Assembly: GCF_030116705.1 (NCBI RefSeq)
Contig: NZ_JAOTIK010000001.1
Span: 1,879,001-1,943,000 of the forward strand
Reading direction: 5' to 3'
Source: Streptomyces sp. ML-6
GTDB lineage: Bacteria > Actinomycetota > Actinomycetes > Streptomycetales > Streptomycetaceae
Length of the DNA: 64,000 bases
Numbering within the stretch: position 1 is the first letter of the stretch; the number at the start of each line of letters is the position of its first letter. The notes under the pieces were generated by a model. The model saw nothing but the letters and a program-made list of their open reading frames with translations. It was not told the origin of the DNA and did not search any database. This document shows, piece by piece, positions 41,675-52,629 of this stretch. A program made the translations under genes and the position numbers.

Positions 41675-44600
41675 TCAGCTCAGGACGAACACCGCCACCG
41701 TGCGTCCCGGTACGGTGAAGGTTCCCGAATTCCTCTCATACGTGGACTTCCTGACAGTAGAATCCGCGCCCTTGGCCTGGACGGGGTGCAGTGCGTACGG
41801 CTTCCCCGCCAGTTCGGCGACCTGCTGCGTCGTGGTGCCGGGGGCCGCGTTGAGGACGACCACCAGCTTCCCGAGCCGCATGGTGATCACGCCCGGCGTC
41901 TCGTCCTTCCCGGAGAGCGGGAAGGACAGGGCGGACTGCACCTGGCCGGTGGTGGCGAGGGAGAAGTCCGGCTCCGTGGAGCGGATGGTGAGCAGGTCCC
42001 GGTACGCGGCGGACGCGCCGTCGATCTGCGCGCAGCCGGGCCGGAGCGCCGCGTCGGCCAGCAGCGGCTTGGCGTGGGACCACTTGTCGGCGTTGTCGGC
42101 GGCCGGGGGCAGGCCGCGGCCGAAGCCGTTGCCGTCGCGGCAGTCCCAGTGCAGGGCGTTGAACCAGTCGCCGCTGTCGTAGGAGTTGCGGTCCAGGGAC
42201 TTGGAGCGCAGCAGGTCGCTGCCCGCCTGGGAGAGCGCCGGTCCCTGGGAGAGGGTGGCCGTGGCCATCGCCAGGACCTGCATGCGGGCCCGGTCGGCCG
42301 CCGACGTGCCCGCCGGGAGCTTGAAGGCGAGCGTGTCGTACAGCGACTCGTTGTCGTGGGCGTCCGCGTAGGCGAGGGCGTCGCCGGGGGCGGCGGCGTA
42401 TCCGGCGGGAGCGCCGTTGTAGTCGACCCCGGAGCCCTTGACCGTGCGGCCCGAGGAGTCGGTGAAGGTGTAGTCGGCGAGGTTGCCGGTGAGCCCGACC
42501 TTGATCAGGTCCTGGTAGTGCAGCAGCCGGGCCTTCTGTTCGGCCTTCGTGCCGTTGGCGGGCGAGGTGTTGGGGTCGGTGTAGAGGCCGCTGGCGAAGC
42601 CCTGCACGCCGGGGTCCTCGTCGAACGGGCCGCCGCCGCGCACCGCGTCGCGGGCCCGGTCGGAGAAGGTGGCGACGCCGGTGCCGGCCATGTTCTTCTG
42701 GGTGGCCTGGACGAAGCGGGCGTCGTCGGCGATCTCGCCGAAGTTCCAGCCCTCCCCGTACAGGACGATCCGCTTGCCGTCGACGCCGTCCTTCGCCATG
42801 GTCAGCGCGTCGAGGGCCTTGCGGACAGCGAGGATGTTGGCCTTGGGGTGGTGGCCCATCAGGTCGAAGCGGAAGCCGTCGACCTTGTACTGCTTGGCCC
42901 AGGTGACGACGGAGTCCACGACGAGCTTGCCCATCATGGTGTTCTCGGGCGCGGTGTTGGCGCAGCAGGTGGAGGTGGCGACGGTGCCGTCCGCCAGGAG
43001 CCGCTGGTAGTAGCCGGGCACGATCCGGTCGAGGACGGACTTGTCGTCCTGGCCGGCGGCGACGGTGTGGTTGTAGACGACGTCCATGACGGTCCGCAGC
43101 CCCGCGCCGTTCAGGCCCTGCACCATCTGCCGGAACTCGACGGTGCGCCGGGTGCCGTCGGGGTCGGAGGCGTAGGAGCCCTCCGGGACGGTGTAGTGCA
43201 GCGGGTCGTAGCCCCAGTTGTACCCGTCCTTCGCGGCGGCCTTCGCCACGCACGCCTGCTGCTCCTCGGAGTCGGGGGCATACACGGACAGGTCGCAGGC
43301 GGGCTCGGTGCGCCCGGACTTCTCCTCGGGGATGGTGCCGATGTCGAAGGCGGGCAGCAGGTGGACGTAGCTCGTGCCGGAGTCGGCGAGCTTCTTGAGG
43401 TGCTTCATCCCGTCGGAGCGGGTGTCGGTGAAGGCGAGGTATTCGCCGGGGTGCTTCGAGGTGCGGTCCGCGATCGAGAAGTCGCGGATGTGCAGTTCCT
43501 GGATCTGGGCGTCGCGCAGCGGGGTTGCAGCGGGCTTCTTCAGCCCGGACCAGCCCTTCGGGGCGAGCTGCGGGTCGGTGAGGTCGACGACGAGGCTGCG
43601 CGCGGAGTCGGTGGTCAGGGCGGTGGAGTAGGGGTCGGTGACCTTGTTGGTGACGAACTTCTGGACGGTGGGCGCCCAGACGTCCACCAGGTAGCGGTAG
43701 GGCCTGCCGGTCCAGCCCTTCGTGCCGGTGGCCGACCAGACGCCGGTGCGGTCGTCGCGGCGCATCGGCAGGGTGCGGCCGTCGAGTTCGAGGGCGACGG
43801 TGCGGGCGGTGGGGGCCCACACGGACAGGGTGGGGCGGCCCTTGCGGTCGAAGACCGGGCCGAGCGCGGCGTCGGCGGCGTTCTTCCCGTACAGGTCGTC
43901 GAGGACGCCGGCGGTCTGCACCCCGGTGGCGGCGAGCAGGGCGCCGTTGGCGGCGCGCTGGGTGGCGATCAGCTGGCCGCGCAGGGCCTCGCGGACGCGG
44001 CCCCGGTCCCGGGCGTCGACGGTGAAGGCGGGGTAGTCCTTGAGGTGCGGGTACTTCGCCTTCTGCGCGTCGGTGAGCGCGGACGGGGTGAGCCGCAGCC
44101 ACTTGCCCTCGTCGCTCAGGGCGCCGTCGACGACGGAGATGCCGCCCTTCTCGGCGTGGACGAGCTGCTGGCTGGTGGCCTCGGTGGCCTTCACCTTCCA
44201 CACGACGGTGTCGGCGTCGATCCACTGCGCCTCGGCCCTGGTGAGGTCGGGGGTGGGCACGCCGCCGGCCTGGGGCAGCAGGGGGGTGGAGGTTCCGGCG
44301 AGCAGCCAGACCTCGTTGCCGTGGGTGGCGAGGTCAAGGGACTGGTCGCTGGGGAGGTCCTTCTCGTCGCCCTTGTGCAGGATGTAGCTGAGCGAGGTGG
44401 CGCCGTCCACGAGCGGGACCTCGAAGGTGGCGCCGGAGGCGTCCTTCTTGACGGGCTGGAGCGGCTTCGCCCAGTCGGTGGGGTTCTTCGCGCCGGTCCA
44501 GGTGTGCAGGCCCCAGCCGTCGTAGTCACCGCCGGGCCGGTAGTAGTGCAGGACGGCCTTGGTGGTGTCCTGTGGCGGGTAGGCGCCGTCGGGGGCCTTG

Positions 44601-46999
44601 TCGGCCTGGCCGTCGCCGCCCTGCTCGATCCAGACCTCTCCGGTCCTGGCGAGTTCGACGGTGCGCTGCGGCCCGTCGGCGGTGCCGTCCTTCTCGACGG
44701 TGTACGGGAGGGTGGACGCGCCCTCTTCGAGCTTGATCCAGGCGAACGCGCCGTAGGCGTCGCGGCCGGTGAAGTCGGCCGCGGTGTCGCCGGAGCGGAG
44801 CTTCCAGCCGTCGTAGTCGCCGTCGGCGCGCTGGTAGTGGACGACGGCGTAATCGCGCTCGACGGCCACGGGCTTCGGCTCGGGGGGTGCCTGTCCGGCG
44901 GTGGTCGAGGCCGACGCGCTCGCGGTGCGTCCGGTGCGGTCGACGACGACCGCCTTGTAGCGCAGGGGTGTGCCGGCCCGCACCTCGTCGCCGAGGTGCT
45001 GGGTGACCTTGTACGGGGCGTGGTCGGCGGAGCCGAGCGTGACCCACTTGCCGTTGCCGGTCTGTGCGGCGAACACGACGCGGTTGAGCTGTCCGCCGGC
45101 CACGTCGGCGGACAGCTCGACGGTTCCGGTGGCTCCGGCGGCCGGGGCCTTCAGGGTGATCGAGGGCTTGGTGGCCGGGTCGCCCATCGCCTTCTGCGCG
45201 CGCAGCACGAGGCTGGACAGGGCGGGCACGGTGACGGTGATCTTCTTGTCGGCGCCGCTGCGGACGGTGTCCGAACCGCCGTACAGGGTGCGGAAGTCCG
45301 TGTTCGCCGTGCCGGTGGGCAGTTCGACGGTGCGCGGGGCGGTGCCGTTGTTGGCGGCGACGAGGTACTCGTACGGCTTCGCGGGGTCCGTGCGGGAGAA
45401 GGCGTACACGGGGCCCTCGGCGTACCGCTCGGTCTGGACTCCGTCGCGCAGGGCCGGGTGCTTGCGGGTGAGTCCGGAGAGCGCGGCGATGTTCCGGTAC
45501 AGCGGGTGCTCCGGGTCGTACGCGTCGGAGGCGTGGGTGCGGCCGGTGCCCAGCTGCTCGTCGTCGAGGTAGTCGGCGGTCTTCGAGGCGAACATGGTCT
45601 GGCGGGCGTCCTTGTCGCCGCCGGCGCCGGTGAAGCCCTGTTCGTCGCCGTAGTAGACGACGGGGTTGCCCCGGCCGAGGAACATCAGTTCGTTGGCGAG
45701 GCGGGCCCGGTCGAGGAGTTCGGCGTCGTCGGCCTTCGGGTTGTCCTGCTTCAGGAACGTCCCGATGCGGCCCATGTCGTGGTTGCCGAGGAAGGTCACC
45801 TGCTCGTAGGCGTTGGCCTTGTCGGTGGTGTAGCGGTAGTCGTCGCCGAACACCGCGGCGAGCTTCCCGGCCGGGGCGCCCTGCGAGGCGTACTGGCGGG
45901 CCGCTTCCTGGAACGGGAAGTCGAGCGTCGCGTCGAGCCGGCCCCGGGTGACGTAGGGCGAGGTGACGGCGGTGTCGGAGGAGTAGACCTCGCCGAACAT
46001 GAAGAAGTCGTCCCGGCCCCGCTTCGCCGCGTAGGCGTCGAGGGCGGTGGCCCACTGGGTCCAGAAGTCCAGGTCGACGTGTTTGACGGTGTCGACGCGG
46101 AAGCCGTCGATGTCGAAGTCGCGGACCCACTTCTCGTAGATCTTCGCCATGCCGGAGACGACCTCGGGGCGTTCGGTCCACAGGTCGTCGAGGCCGGAGA
46201 AGTCGCCGTACGTGGTGGACTCGCCGGCGTAGGTGGAGTCGCCCCGGTTGTGGTACATCGTCGGGTCGTTGAGCCAGGCGGGGACCTTTCGCCCGGTGTT
46301 CTTCGGGGTGTACGGGAACGAGTCCGCGTCCACCTTCGCCATGCCCTCGGCGTCGTCGAAGGGGCGGCCGTCCCGGTCCAGGTACGGGTAGGCGCCCTTG
46401 GGCCGGTAGCCGTAGGCCTTCTCGGCGTGGTCGACGGTGTCCGCGGTGTGGTTGGTGATGACGTCGAAGAAGACCTTCATGCCCTTGGCGTGGGCCTTGT
46501 CGATCAGCTTCGACAGGTCGGCGTCGGTACCGAAGTGCGGGTCCACCCGGGTGAAGTCGGTGATCCAGTAGCCGTGGTAGCCGGCCGAGGCGTCCTTGCC
46601 GGTGCCCTGGACGGGGCGGTTCTTGAAGATCGGGGCGAGCCAGATGGCGGTGGTGCCCAGGCCCTTGATGTAGTCGAGCCGGTCGGTCAGGCCCTTGAGG
46701 TCGCCGCCCTGGTAGAACCCCTTGTCCGTGGGGTCGTAGCCGGTCTTCGTGCGCGAACCGGTGAGCCCGCCGCGGTTGTTGGACGCGTCGCCGTCGGCGA
46801 ACCGGTCGGGCAGGACGAAGTAGAACTGCTCGCGCGTCAGGTCGTGGCGGGCCGGTTCGCGGGCGAGTTTCGCGTCCGAGGGCGGGGACGGGGGTCTGGG
46901 CGCGGCGGACGCGGAGGCCGCCGGCACGACGGGCAGCAGTGCCGCGCACAGCGCGGCGACGACTCCCCGCCTCAGAGCCTGTCGGGTGGTTCGGGACAC
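41675..46999 (-). CDS. pulA: Secreted amylopullulanase with two GH13 domains (1774 aa)
   Basis: A Sec signal ([19 protein letters not shown]) precedes an alpha-amylase-type GH13 domain with [19 protein letters not shown], the nucleophile region [10 protein letters not shown], the acid/base FGEVYSSD and LGNHDMGR. Then come two starch-binding-like PUD modules, each with a YxRxDGDYDGW-type start (near 44530 and 44830). A second GH13 of pullulanase type follows: [31 protein letters not shown] and [11 protein letters not shown]. The C-terminal DUF3372-like sheet ends near 41675. Both catalytic triads are visible. It would cut alpha-1,4 and alpha-1,6 bonds of starch or glycogen outside the cell. 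It lies 105 bp past the alpha-amylase gene on the same strand. Confidence 0.93.
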   Translation of the reverse strand: MSRTTRQALRRGVVAALCAALLPVVPAASASAAPRPPSPPSDAKLAREPARHDLTREQFYFVLPDRFADGDASNNRGGLTGSRTKTGYDPTDKGFYQGGDLKGLTDRLDYIKGLGTTAIWLAPIFKNRPVQGTGKDASAGYHGYWITDFTRVDPHFGTDADLSKLIDKAHAKGMKVFFDVITNHTADTVDHAEKAYGYRPKGAYPYLDRDGRPFDDAEGMAKVDADSFPYTPKNTGRKVPAWLNDPTMYHNRGDSTYAGESTTYGDFSGLDDLWTERPEVVSGMAKIYEKWVRDFDIDGFRVDTVKHVDLDFWTQWATALDAYAAKRGRDDFFMFGEVYSSDTAVTSPYVTRGRLDATLDFPFQEAARQYASQGAPAGKLAAVFGDDYRYTTDKANAYEQVTFLGNHDMGRIGTFLKQDNPKADDAELLDRARLANELMFLGRGNPVVYYGDEQGFTGAGGDKDARQTMFASKTADYLDDEQLGTGRTHASDAYDPEHPLYRNIAALSGLTRKHPALRDGVQTERYAEGPVYAFSRTDPAKPYEYLVAANNGTAPRTVELPTGTANTDFRTLYGGSDTVRSGADKKITVTVPALSSLVLRAQKAMGDPATKPSITLKAPAAGATGTVELSADVAGGQLNRVVFAAQTGNGKWVTLGSADHAPYKVTQHLGDEVRAGTPLRYKAVVVDRTGRTASASASTTAGQAPPEPKPVAVERDYAVVHYQRADGDYDGWKLRSGDTAADFTGRDAYGAFAWIKLEEGASTLPYTVEKDGTADGPQRTVELARTGEVWIEQGGDGQADKAPDGAYPPQDTTKAVLHYYRPGGDYDGWGLHTWTGAKNPTDWAKPLQPVKKDASGATFEVPLVDGATSLSYILHKGDEKDLPSDQSLDLATHGNEVWLLAGTSTPLLPQAGGVPTPDLTRAEAQWIDADTVVWKVKATEATSQQLVHAEKGGISVVDGALSDEGKWLRLTPSALTDAQKAKYPHLKDYPAFTVDARDRGRVREALRGQLIATQRAANGALLAATGVQTAGVLDDLYGKNAADAALGPVFDRKGRPTLSVWAPTARTVALELDGRTLPMRRDDRTGVWSATGTKGWTGRPYRYLVDVWAPTVQKFVTNKVTDPYSTALTTDSARSLVVDLTDPQLAPKGWSGLKKPAATPLRDAQIQELHIRDFSIADRTSKHPGEYLAFTDTRSDGMKHLKKLADSGTSYVHLLPAFDIGTIPEEKSGRTEPACDLSVYAPDSEEQQACVAKAAAKDGYNWGYDPLHYTVPEGSYASDPDGTRRTVEFRQMVQGLNGAGLRTVMDVVYNHTVAAGQDDKSVLDRIVPGYYQRLLADGTVATSTCCANTAPENTMMGKLVVDSVVTWAKQYKVDGFRFDLMGHHPKANILAVRKALDALTMAKDGVDGKRIVLYGEGWNFGEIADDARFVQATQKNMAGTGVATFSDRARDAVRGGGPFDEDPGVQGFASGLYTDPNTSPANGTKAEQKARLLHYQDLIKVGLTGNLADYTFTDSSGRTVKGSGVDYNGAPAGYAAAPGDALAYADAHDNESLYDTLAFKLPAGTSAADRARMQVLAMATATLSQGPALSQAGSDLLRSKSLDRNSYDSGDWFNALHWDCRDGNGFGRGLPPAADNADKWSHAKPLLADAALRPGCAQIDGASAAYRDLLTIRSTEPDFSLATTGQVQSALSFPLSGKDETPGVITMRLGKLVVVLNAAPGTTTQQVAELAGKPYALHPVQAKGADSTVRKSTYERNSGTFTVPGRTVAVFVLS

Positions 47000-47040
47000 G
47001 GGCGGGTTCTCCTCGGGCTTTCAGGGGTGGGTGGTCCGGC

Positions 47041-47083
47041 GGTACGGGCCGGGGCCGGGCGTCTCGTGGCCCCGGCCCGTACC
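47041..47083 (-). terminator. Hairpin between alpha-amylase and amylopullulanase genes
   Basis: GGTACGGGCCGGGGCC (47041-47056) and its exact complement (47068-47083) form a 16-bp stem. It lies after the alpha-amylase stop, so it probably attenuates or ends that transcript before the amylopullulanase gene. Confidence 0.75.
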
Positions 47084-47104
47084 GGTCGGTGGGACGGGGC
47101 GGTG

Positions 47105-48826
47105 TCAGCCGCGCCAGACGTCGGCGGTCAGGGCGACGCGGCCGGAGGCGGGGACGGTGGCCGTGCGGTTGGCGCCGCTCTCCCAGGTGACGTTTCCGTT
47201 CGCGTCCGTGCGGACGTACTTGTACGCGAACGCCGTTCCGGCGGGCAGGGCGACGTCGAGCTTCCAGACGGGGTACGCCGCCGGGTCGAGCTTCGGCGCG
47301 GAGGCGGGGTTCCAGTTGCCGAGGGCGGGCTGGTCGCCGGTCACGTGGATGTTCTGGCCGGGCTGCGTGGTGGCGGTGACGCCGAAGGACGCGCCGGACT
47401 GTCCGGTGCCGCCGCCGTTGTCACCGCCCCCGTTGTCGCCGCCGCCGGTGCAGGTGCGGGCCCCGGCATGCAGGGCGAGGGCGGTGTTCGCGCCGAGGGT
47501 CGCGGTGAACTGCCCGGAACCGTTCACCGTGACGCCCTTGCCGGACTGGACGTCGCAGTAGTCGCCGGCGGGCAGCGAGGTCTGGAAGGTGCGGGTCAGC
47601 GCGGAGCCCTCGTGGTTGATCGCCACGTACGCCTTGGTGCCGCGGCCGAAGGCGATCCGGTCGCCGCCGTCGTCCCACCAGTCCGTGACGGCCTGGCCGC
47701 GCGCGGTGTTGCGGAAGCCGACCATGGAGGAGATCTCGCGCCAGGCGTGCTGGCACTTCCAGCCGTCGCTGTAACAGGCTTTCACGGTGCCGCCGTTGGG
47801 CGGGCCCGCGTCCTTGTCGGACCACTCGTAGCCGGAGTGGACGTCGGGCGAGCCGTACGGCCAGGCCAGCATGAAGACGTTGGCGAGGGTGTAGTCGGCG
47901 CCGTCCTTGTAGTTCAGGGTGTCGCCGCCGCGCTCGGTGTCGTGGTTGTCGACGAAGACCGCGGACCTGCCCGACTCCATGAAGCCCCAGCCCTCGCCGA
48001 AGTTCTTCAGGTGGGCGAGGTTCTCGTTCTTGAAGACCTGCTTGAGGCTGCGGGCGTAGCGGAACTCCTGGACGTCCCCGGTGCCGAGGTACTCCGAGGG
48101 CGATACGGCCTCGCCCGCGCCGTATATCGCCTCCTGCTTCCAGTGGACGTCCGGGTCGGCCAGCCGTGACTTGATGTTCGCCAGGTCGGCAGCGGGCATG
48201 TGCTTGGCGGCGTCGATGCGGAAGCCGTCCACGCCCAGGGAGCGCAGGTCGTCGAGGTAGGCGGCGATCCGGCCGCGGACGTGGTCCTCGCCGGTGTCCA
48301 GGTCGGCCAGGCCGACGAGTTCGCAGTTCTGGACGTTGGCCCGGTCGCCGTAGTCGCTGATCTGCGACTGGCAGTCGTTCATGTCGTCGGCCGAGTACAG
48401 GCCCGGGTAGCCGTACTTGGTGTACGAGGACCCGCCGGTGCCGGTGCCGGAGCCGGCCGACATGTGGTTGATGACCGAGTCGGCAACGACCTTCACCCCG
48501 GCGCTGTGGCAGGTGTTGACCATGTGGGCGAAGGAGGCGCGGTCACCGAGCCGTCCGGCGATCTTGTAGCTGACCGGCTGGTACGAGGTCCACCACTGGC
48601 CGCCCTGGATGTGCTCCTGCGGGGGCGAGACCTGGACGAAGCCGTAGCCGGCGGGGCCGAGGATGTCCGTGCACGCCTTGGCCACGGAGTCGAACTTCCA
48701 CTCGAAGAGAACGGCGGTGACGTCCTTGTCGCCCGGCGTGGCCGCCAGGGCGTTCGGGGCGGGGATCACGAGAGCGGCGGCGCCTGCGGACAGGGCGAGC
48801 GCTGCGGACAGTGCTCTGCGTGCCAT
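47105..48826 (-). CDS. aml: Secreted alpha-amylase (GH13) with CBM20 starch-binding domain
   Basis: ATG 48826 after AGGAGG opens a Sec signal peptide ([17 protein letters not shown]). The 573-residue protein then has the GH13 regions: [27 protein letters not shown] (nucleophile Asp), a GEAV acid/base site in the [15 protein letters not shown] tract, and [11 protein letters not shown] Gly/Asp-rich linker ([13 protein letters not shown]) leads to CBM20, with [25 protein letters not shown] and the tryptophan-bearing [16 protein letters not shown]. The enzyme endo-cleaves alpha-1,4 bonds. A well-formed promoter and a TTGCA palindrome lie upstream. It matches the single-domain Streptomyces amylase plus CBM20 architecture. 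Confidence 0.95.
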   Translation of the reverse strand: MARRALSAALALSAGAAALVIPAPNALAATPGDKDVTAVLFEWKFDSVAKACTDILGPAGYGFVQVSPPQEHIQGGQWWTSYQPVSYKIAGRLGDRASFAHMVNTCHSAGVKVVADSVINHMSAGSGTGTGGSSYTKYGYPGLYSADDMNDCQSQISDYGDRANVQNCELVGLADLDTGEDHVRGRIAAYLDDLRSLGVDGFRIDAAKHMPAADLANIKSRLADPDVHWKQEAIYGAGEAVSPSEYLGTGDVQEFRYARSLKQVFKNENLAHLKNFGEGWGFMESGRSAVFVDNHDTERGGDTLNYKDGADYTLANVFMLAWPYGSPDVHSGYEWSDKDAGPPNGGTVKACYSDGWKCQHAWREISSMVGFRNTARGQAVTDWWDDGGDRIAFGRGTKAYVAINHEGSALTRTFQTSLPAGDYCDVQSGKGVTVNGSGQFTATLGANTALALHAGARTCTGGGDNGGGDNGGGTGQSGASFGVTATTQPGQNIHVTGDQPALGNWNPASAPKLDPAAYPVWKLDVALPAGTAFAYKYVRTDANGNVTWESGANRTATVPASGRVALTADVWRG

Positions 48827-48907
48827 GTTTCCTCCTGCTGTGGGGGGAAATGCGGGTGACGGTGCAGCCTCACGTGGCAACGCGCCCTGCCCTCAAGGCT
48901 CTGAATG

Positions 48908-48973
48908 TTCTTGCTGCAAGAATGCAAACCTTGCCGCGACGCAGACCGTACGAGCCCACCCGCCCCTGGTCAA
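48908..48973 (-). promoter_or_regulatory. Alpha-amylase promoter and MalR-type operator
   Basis: On the minus strand TTGACC (48973-48968) and TACGGT (48950-48945) have 17-bp spacing, close to the housekeeping consensus. Just downstream lies TTCTTGCAGCAAGAA (48922-48908), a 15-bp palindrome of the TTGCAG/CTGCAA type reported for the maltose repressor of Streptomyces. A LacI-family protein bound there would block transcription. The rest of the 439-bp gap (48827-49265) also contains TTGCAA at about 49045. Confidence 0.75.
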
Positions 48974-49265
48974 CCCTTTGGACACCGTCCGCTCACATCC
49001 AGGAAATACAGCAGTTTTCTCCCCGCAAGGACTTACGCAAGACATTGCAACGCTGTTACGTTTCTCCCAGCTCCGGTCCGGCCGGCCGGGGGCTCCGGCG
49101 ATCCCGGGCCCCACGCGCCCGGCCGGCCGGGCCGGTCACAGAACAAGAGGGGCACCGGAGGTCGCACTCCCCGCCGGCCCGACCGGGCCGACTTCCGGTG
49201 CTCCTCCTGTGCGCGTGTCCGCACACCGGCCCCCGCGCACCGGGCGCCGCCTAGGATCACCTCCC

Positions 49266-49748
49266 ATGCGCAGCAGTCGCCCCCTGACCGGGCGCGGACG
49301 CGTGTTCGTCCGCGTCGCCATCGCCTTCGTCCTGCTCGTCTCGCTCGGCGGCGGGCTCGGCCTGGCCGTCGAGGGCTTCGAGGGGCGGGCGGCCCTGCGC
49401 GCCGGCCCGGTGGGCTCGCTGGTGCCCACGGACCGCACGTGCGGCAAGGAGTCCTGCACCTGGATCGGCACCTTCACCAGCGCCGACGGGGCCGTCACCG
49501 CCCACGATGTCGAGCTGAGGGACGCCACCGACGTGGGGCGCGGCGCTCCCGCCCCGGCCCGGATCGACGGAGTCCGGCTCGCCGAGGACGCCGGGGCCGC
49601 CTACACCGCCGACTACGCCTGGCACGGCCCCGTCGTCAACGGCGCCGTCCTGGCCCTGGTGGGCCTCGCGGTGGCGACCGGGCTCGTCCTGATGCTGCGC
49701 CGCCACCGCACCACCGCCGCGTCCGCGCGGACGGCCGGGTACGCGTAA
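49266..49748 (+). CDS. Small membrane protein with two helices
   Basis: The 160-residue protein starts at ATG 49266, which has a -10-like TAGGAT at 49251-49256 and is probably leaderless. Helices are at about residues 12-32 (VFVRVAIAFVLLVSLGGGLGL) and 122-142 (VVNGAVLALVGLAVATGLVLML). The intervening extracellular loop carries CGKESCTWIG (a CxxxxC pair, likely disulfide). I do not recognise a function. It is divergent from the amylase gene, so it shares that control region without being part of the maltose operon. Confidence 0.78.
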   Translation: MRSSRPLTGRGRVFVRVAIAFVLLVSLGGGLGLAVEGFEGRAALRAGPVGSLVPTDRTCGKESCTWIGTFTSADGAVTAHDVELRDATDVGRGAPAPARIDGVRLAEDAGAAYTADYAWHGPVVNGAVLALVGLAVATGLVLMLRRHRTTAASARTAGYA

Positions 49749-49777
49749 GGGCCGGGTCTCCCCTCCGGACCCGGCCC
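49749..49777. terminator. Hairpin between convergent genes
   Basis: GGGCCGGGTC (49749-49758) and GACCCGGCCC (49768-49777) are exact complements directly after the membrane-protein stop and before the convergent LacI gene end. Confidence 0.8.
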
Positions 49778-49791
49778 CCGCCCGCACCGCG

Positions 49792-50850
49792 TCACGCGCC
49801 GCGCAGTGCCGCCGTGGAGCCGCGCACCACCAGCTCCGGCTGGAACACGTACTCCGTGCGCTGCACCGGGCTGCCGCCTATCTCCTCCAGCAGGGCCCCC
49901 ACCGCCGCCGAGGCCATCGCCTGCACGGGCTGGCGCACCGTCGTCAGCGGCGGATCGGTGAACGCGATCAGCTGCGAGTCGTCGAAGCCGACCACCGACA
50001 CGTCGCGCGGCACGTCCAGCCCCCGGTCGCGGGCCGCGCGGACCACGCCCAGCGCCATCAGGTCGCTGCCGCAGACGATGCCGGTGCAGCCCCGGTCGAG
50101 CAGCGCCCCGGCCGCGACCTGGCCGCCCTCGACGCTGAACAGCGTGGAGCAGACCAGGAGTTCGGCCTCCGCACGGTCCATGCCCAGCAGCTTCACGGCG
50201 GCCTCGACGAAGCCCTCGCGCTTGCGGCGGGAGGGCACGTAGCGCTGCGGCCCGATCGCCAGCCCGACCCTGCTGTGGCCGAGGTCGGCGAGGTGCCCGA
50301 CGGCCATCCGCACGGCGGCGGCGTCGTCGGGCGAGACGAACGGCGCGCTGATCCGCTCGTTGCAGCCGTTGATCAGGACGAACGGTACGCCGCGCTCGGT
50401 GAGCGCGGCGTACCTGGCCGGGTCGGCCGACAGGTCGGCGTGCAGCCCGGAGATGAAGACGATCCCGCCGACGCCGCGCTCGACGAGCTGCTCGACGAGT
50501 TCGTCCTCGGTGGCGCCGCCGGGCAGCTGGGTGCAGAGCACCGGGGTGTAGCCGTGCCCGGCCAGCACCTGCTCGACGGACTGCGCGAACGCCGGGAAGA
50601 TCGGGTTGATGAGTTCGGGCGTCACCAGTCCGATCAGCCCGGCGCTGCGCTGCCGCAGCCGTAGCGGACGTTCGTAGCCCAGGATGTCCAGCGCCGCGAG
50701 CACCCGCTGCCGGGTGGCATCCGAGACGCCCGGTTTCCCGTTCAGCACCCGGCTGACGGTCGCCTCGCTGACCGCTGCCTGGCCGGCGATGTCCGAGAGC
50801 CTCGGAGCACCGCCGGCCGCGGGGCCGCTCCTGGACAGGGGGACCGTCAC
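49792..50850 (-). CDS. LacI-family regulator, second MalR-like paralogue
   Basis: The 352-residue protein has the LacI helix-turn-helix RLSDIAGQAAVSEATVSRVLNGKPGVSDATR. It is strikingly like the malR product at 56267-57334: both have RSAGL(I/V)GL, a GLHADxSAD tract, GGxTEDEL and FTDPPLTT(V/I)RQPV. A typical periplasmic-binding-like ligand domain follows. GTG 50850 overlaps the alpha-glucosidase stop by 4 bases (GTGA), so it is translationally coupled to that gene. That would make the regulator level track enzyme synthesis, possible feedback on the same sugar signal. It could bind the same operators as MalR, or hetero-oligomerise, but this is inference. Confidence 0.92.
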   Translation of the reverse strand: MTVPLSRSGPAAGGAPRLSDIAGQAAVSEATVSRVLNGKPGVSDATRQRVLAALDILGYERPLRLRQRSAGLIGLVTPELINPIFPAFAQSVEQVLAGHGYTPVLCTQLPGGATEDELVEQLVERGVGGIVFISGLHADLSADPARYAALTERGVPFVLINGCNERISAPFVSPDDAAAVRMAVGHLADLGHSRVGLAIGPQRYVPSRRKREGFVEAAVKLLGMDRAEAELLVCSTLFSVEGGQVAAGALLDRGCTGIVCGSDLMALGVVRAARDRGLDVPRDVSVVGFDDSQLIAFTDPPLTTVRQPVQAMASAAVGALLEEIGGSPVQRTEYVFQPELVVRGSTAALRGA

Positions 50851-52523
50851 ACCGTCCACCACACCGTGGTGTCCGCGGGCAGCTCGATCCCGTCGCCGTC
50901 GGTGAGGACCGGGGCGCTGGACAGCAGGACGGTGCCGCGCACCGGGACGCGCACCGGGCGGTCCGTCGTGTTGACGGTGCAGACGAAGCCGGGGCGGGCG
51001 AGGACCAGCACTCCCTCGGGGGCCGCCGGCCACTCCACCGATGTTCCGGCGCCCAGCCCGGGGTGCGCCCGGCGGGCGGCGATCGCGGCCCGGTACAGCT
51101 CCAGCGTGGAGCCGGGCACGCCGGTCTGCGCCTCGACGCTCAGCTCGCCCCAGCCGTCGGGCTGGGGCAGCCAGCTGCCGCCGTCGCCGAAGCCGTACGA
51201 GCTGCCGCCGCGGGTCCACGGGATCGGCACCCGGCAGCCGTCGCGGAAGCCGTCCTGGCCCTCGGCGCGGAAGAACGACGGGTCCTGGCGGACCTCGTCG
51301 GGCAGGTCGGTGACGTCGGGCAGGCCGAGTTCCTCGCCCTGGTAGATGTAGGCGGAGCCGGGCAGGGCCAGCATCAGCAGGGTGGCGGCGCGGGCCCGGC
51401 GCAGGCCCAGCTCGCGGTCGCCGGGGGTGCGGATCTGGGTGCCGAGGCCGGGCGGGTTGGCGAACCGGGTGGCGTGCCGGGTCACGTCGTGGTTGGAGAG
51501 CACCCAGGTGGTGGGGGCGCCGACCGGGCGCATCGCGTCGAGCGAGGAGTCGATGACCTCGCGGAGCTCGGCGGCGTTCCAGGCGGTGGAGAGGTACTGG
51601 AAGTTGAACGCCTGGTGCATCTCGTCGGGCCGCACGTAGTTGGCGGTGCGCTCGACGGTGGGGGTCCACGCCTCGGCGACCAGGATCCTGGCGCCGGGGT
51701 ACTCGTCGAGGATGGTGCGCCAGGAGCGGTAGATCTCGTGCACCCCCTCCTGGTCGAAGAACGGCATGACGTCGTTGCCGAGCAGCTTGAGCTGGTCGCG
51801 GCTGCCGAGGTCGGGCAGGCCCTCGGCCTTGACCAGGCCGTGGGCGACGTCGACCCGGAAGCCGTCGACGCCCATGTCGAGCCAGAAGCGCAGGATGGAG
51901 CGGAACTCGTCGGCGACGGCCGGGTGCTCCCAGTTGAAGTCGGGCTGCTCGGGCGCGAAGAGGTGGAGGTACCAGTCGCCGGGGGTGCCGTCCGGGTCGG
52001 TGGTCCGGGTCCAGGCGGGCCCGCCGAAGACGGACTCCCAGTCGTTGGGCGGCAGTTCGCCGTTCTCCCCCTTGCCGGGGCGGAAGTGGTAGCGCTCGCG
52101 CAGGGCGGAGCCGGGGCCCTCGGCGAGGGCGCGCCGGAACCACTCGTGCCGGTCCGAGGAGTGGTTGGGCACCAGGTCCACGATGATCCGCAGGCCCAGT
52201 TCGTGGGCGTCCCGGATCAGCCCGTCGGCGTCCATCAGGGTGCCGAACATCGGGTCGATGTCACGGTAGTCGGCGACGTCGTAGCCCGCGTCGGCCTGCG
52301 GGGAGGCGTAGAACGGGCTGAGCCAGACCGCGTCCACACCGAGGTCCTTGAGGTACGGGAGTCTGGCCCGGACGCCGGCGAGGTCGCCCATGCCGTCGCC
52401 GTTGCCGTCGGCGAAGCTCCGTGGGTAGACCTGGTAGATCACCGCGTCCTGCCACCAGCCGGTCTGGTGGGCCGGAGCGTCGGCGGACGTGCCGGTGGAG
52501 GGGGCAGCGAGGTGCTGGGTCAT
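50847..52523 (-). CDS. aglA: Cytoplasmic GH13 alpha-glucosidase
   Basis: The 558-residue protein has no signal peptide. It shows WWQDAVIYQVYPRSFADGNGDGMGDLAG, VDLVPNHSSDRHEWF, VDGFRVDVAHGL (nucleophile Asp), ILVAEAWTPTVERTA (acid/base Glu) and VLSNHDVTRHATR. These are GH13 subfamily alpha-glucosidases cleaving maltose and malto-oligosaccharides (or isomaltose) from the non-reducing end. It follows malEFG in the same direction, 106 bp downstream of malG, and would process imported maltodextrins. Its stop overlaps the next regulator start by 4 bp. Confidence 0.93.
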   Translation of the reverse strand: MTQHLAAPSTGTSADAPAHQTGWWQDAVIYQVYPRSFADGNGDGMGDLAGVRARLPYLKDLGVDAVWLSPFYASPQADAGYDVADYRDIDPMFGTLMDADGLIRDAHELGLRIIVDLVPNHSSDRHEWFRRALAEGPGSALRERYHFRPGKGENGELPPNDWESVFGGPAWTRTTDPDGTPGDWYLHLFAPEQPDFNWEHPAVADEFRSILRFWLDMGVDGFRVDVAHGLVKAEGLPDLGSRDQLKLLGNDVMPFFDQEGVHEIYRSWRTILDEYPGARILVAEAWTPTVERTANYVRPDEMHQAFNFQYLSTAWNAAELREVIDSSLDAMRPVGAPTTWVLSNHDVTRHATRFANPPGLGTQIRTPGDRELGLRRARAATLLMLALPGSAYIYQGEELGLPDVTDLPDEVRQDPSFFRAEGQDGFRDGCRVPIPWTRGGSSYGFGDGGSWLPQPDGWGELSVEAQTGVPGSTLELYRAAIAARRAHPGLGAGTSVEWPAAPEGVLVLARPGFVCTVNTTDRPVRVPVRGTVLLSSAPVLTDGDGIELPADTTVWWTV

Positions 52524-52629
52524 GTCGTCCCTGGGGTGTCTGGGTGGGGGCGGCGCCGGGTCCGGGGTCGGAGACCGGCGGCCGCCGTGACTTGGTGCGT
52601 GCGGGGCGTACGGGCGTGCCGGGCGGGGG

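Noticed and set aside
41786..48169. Very long open plus-strand frame opposite the amylopullulanase and amylase genes
   Set aside because: It is an antisense shadow of high-GC genes: no start site, no family features, and its codon pattern is explained by the real minus-strand proteins.
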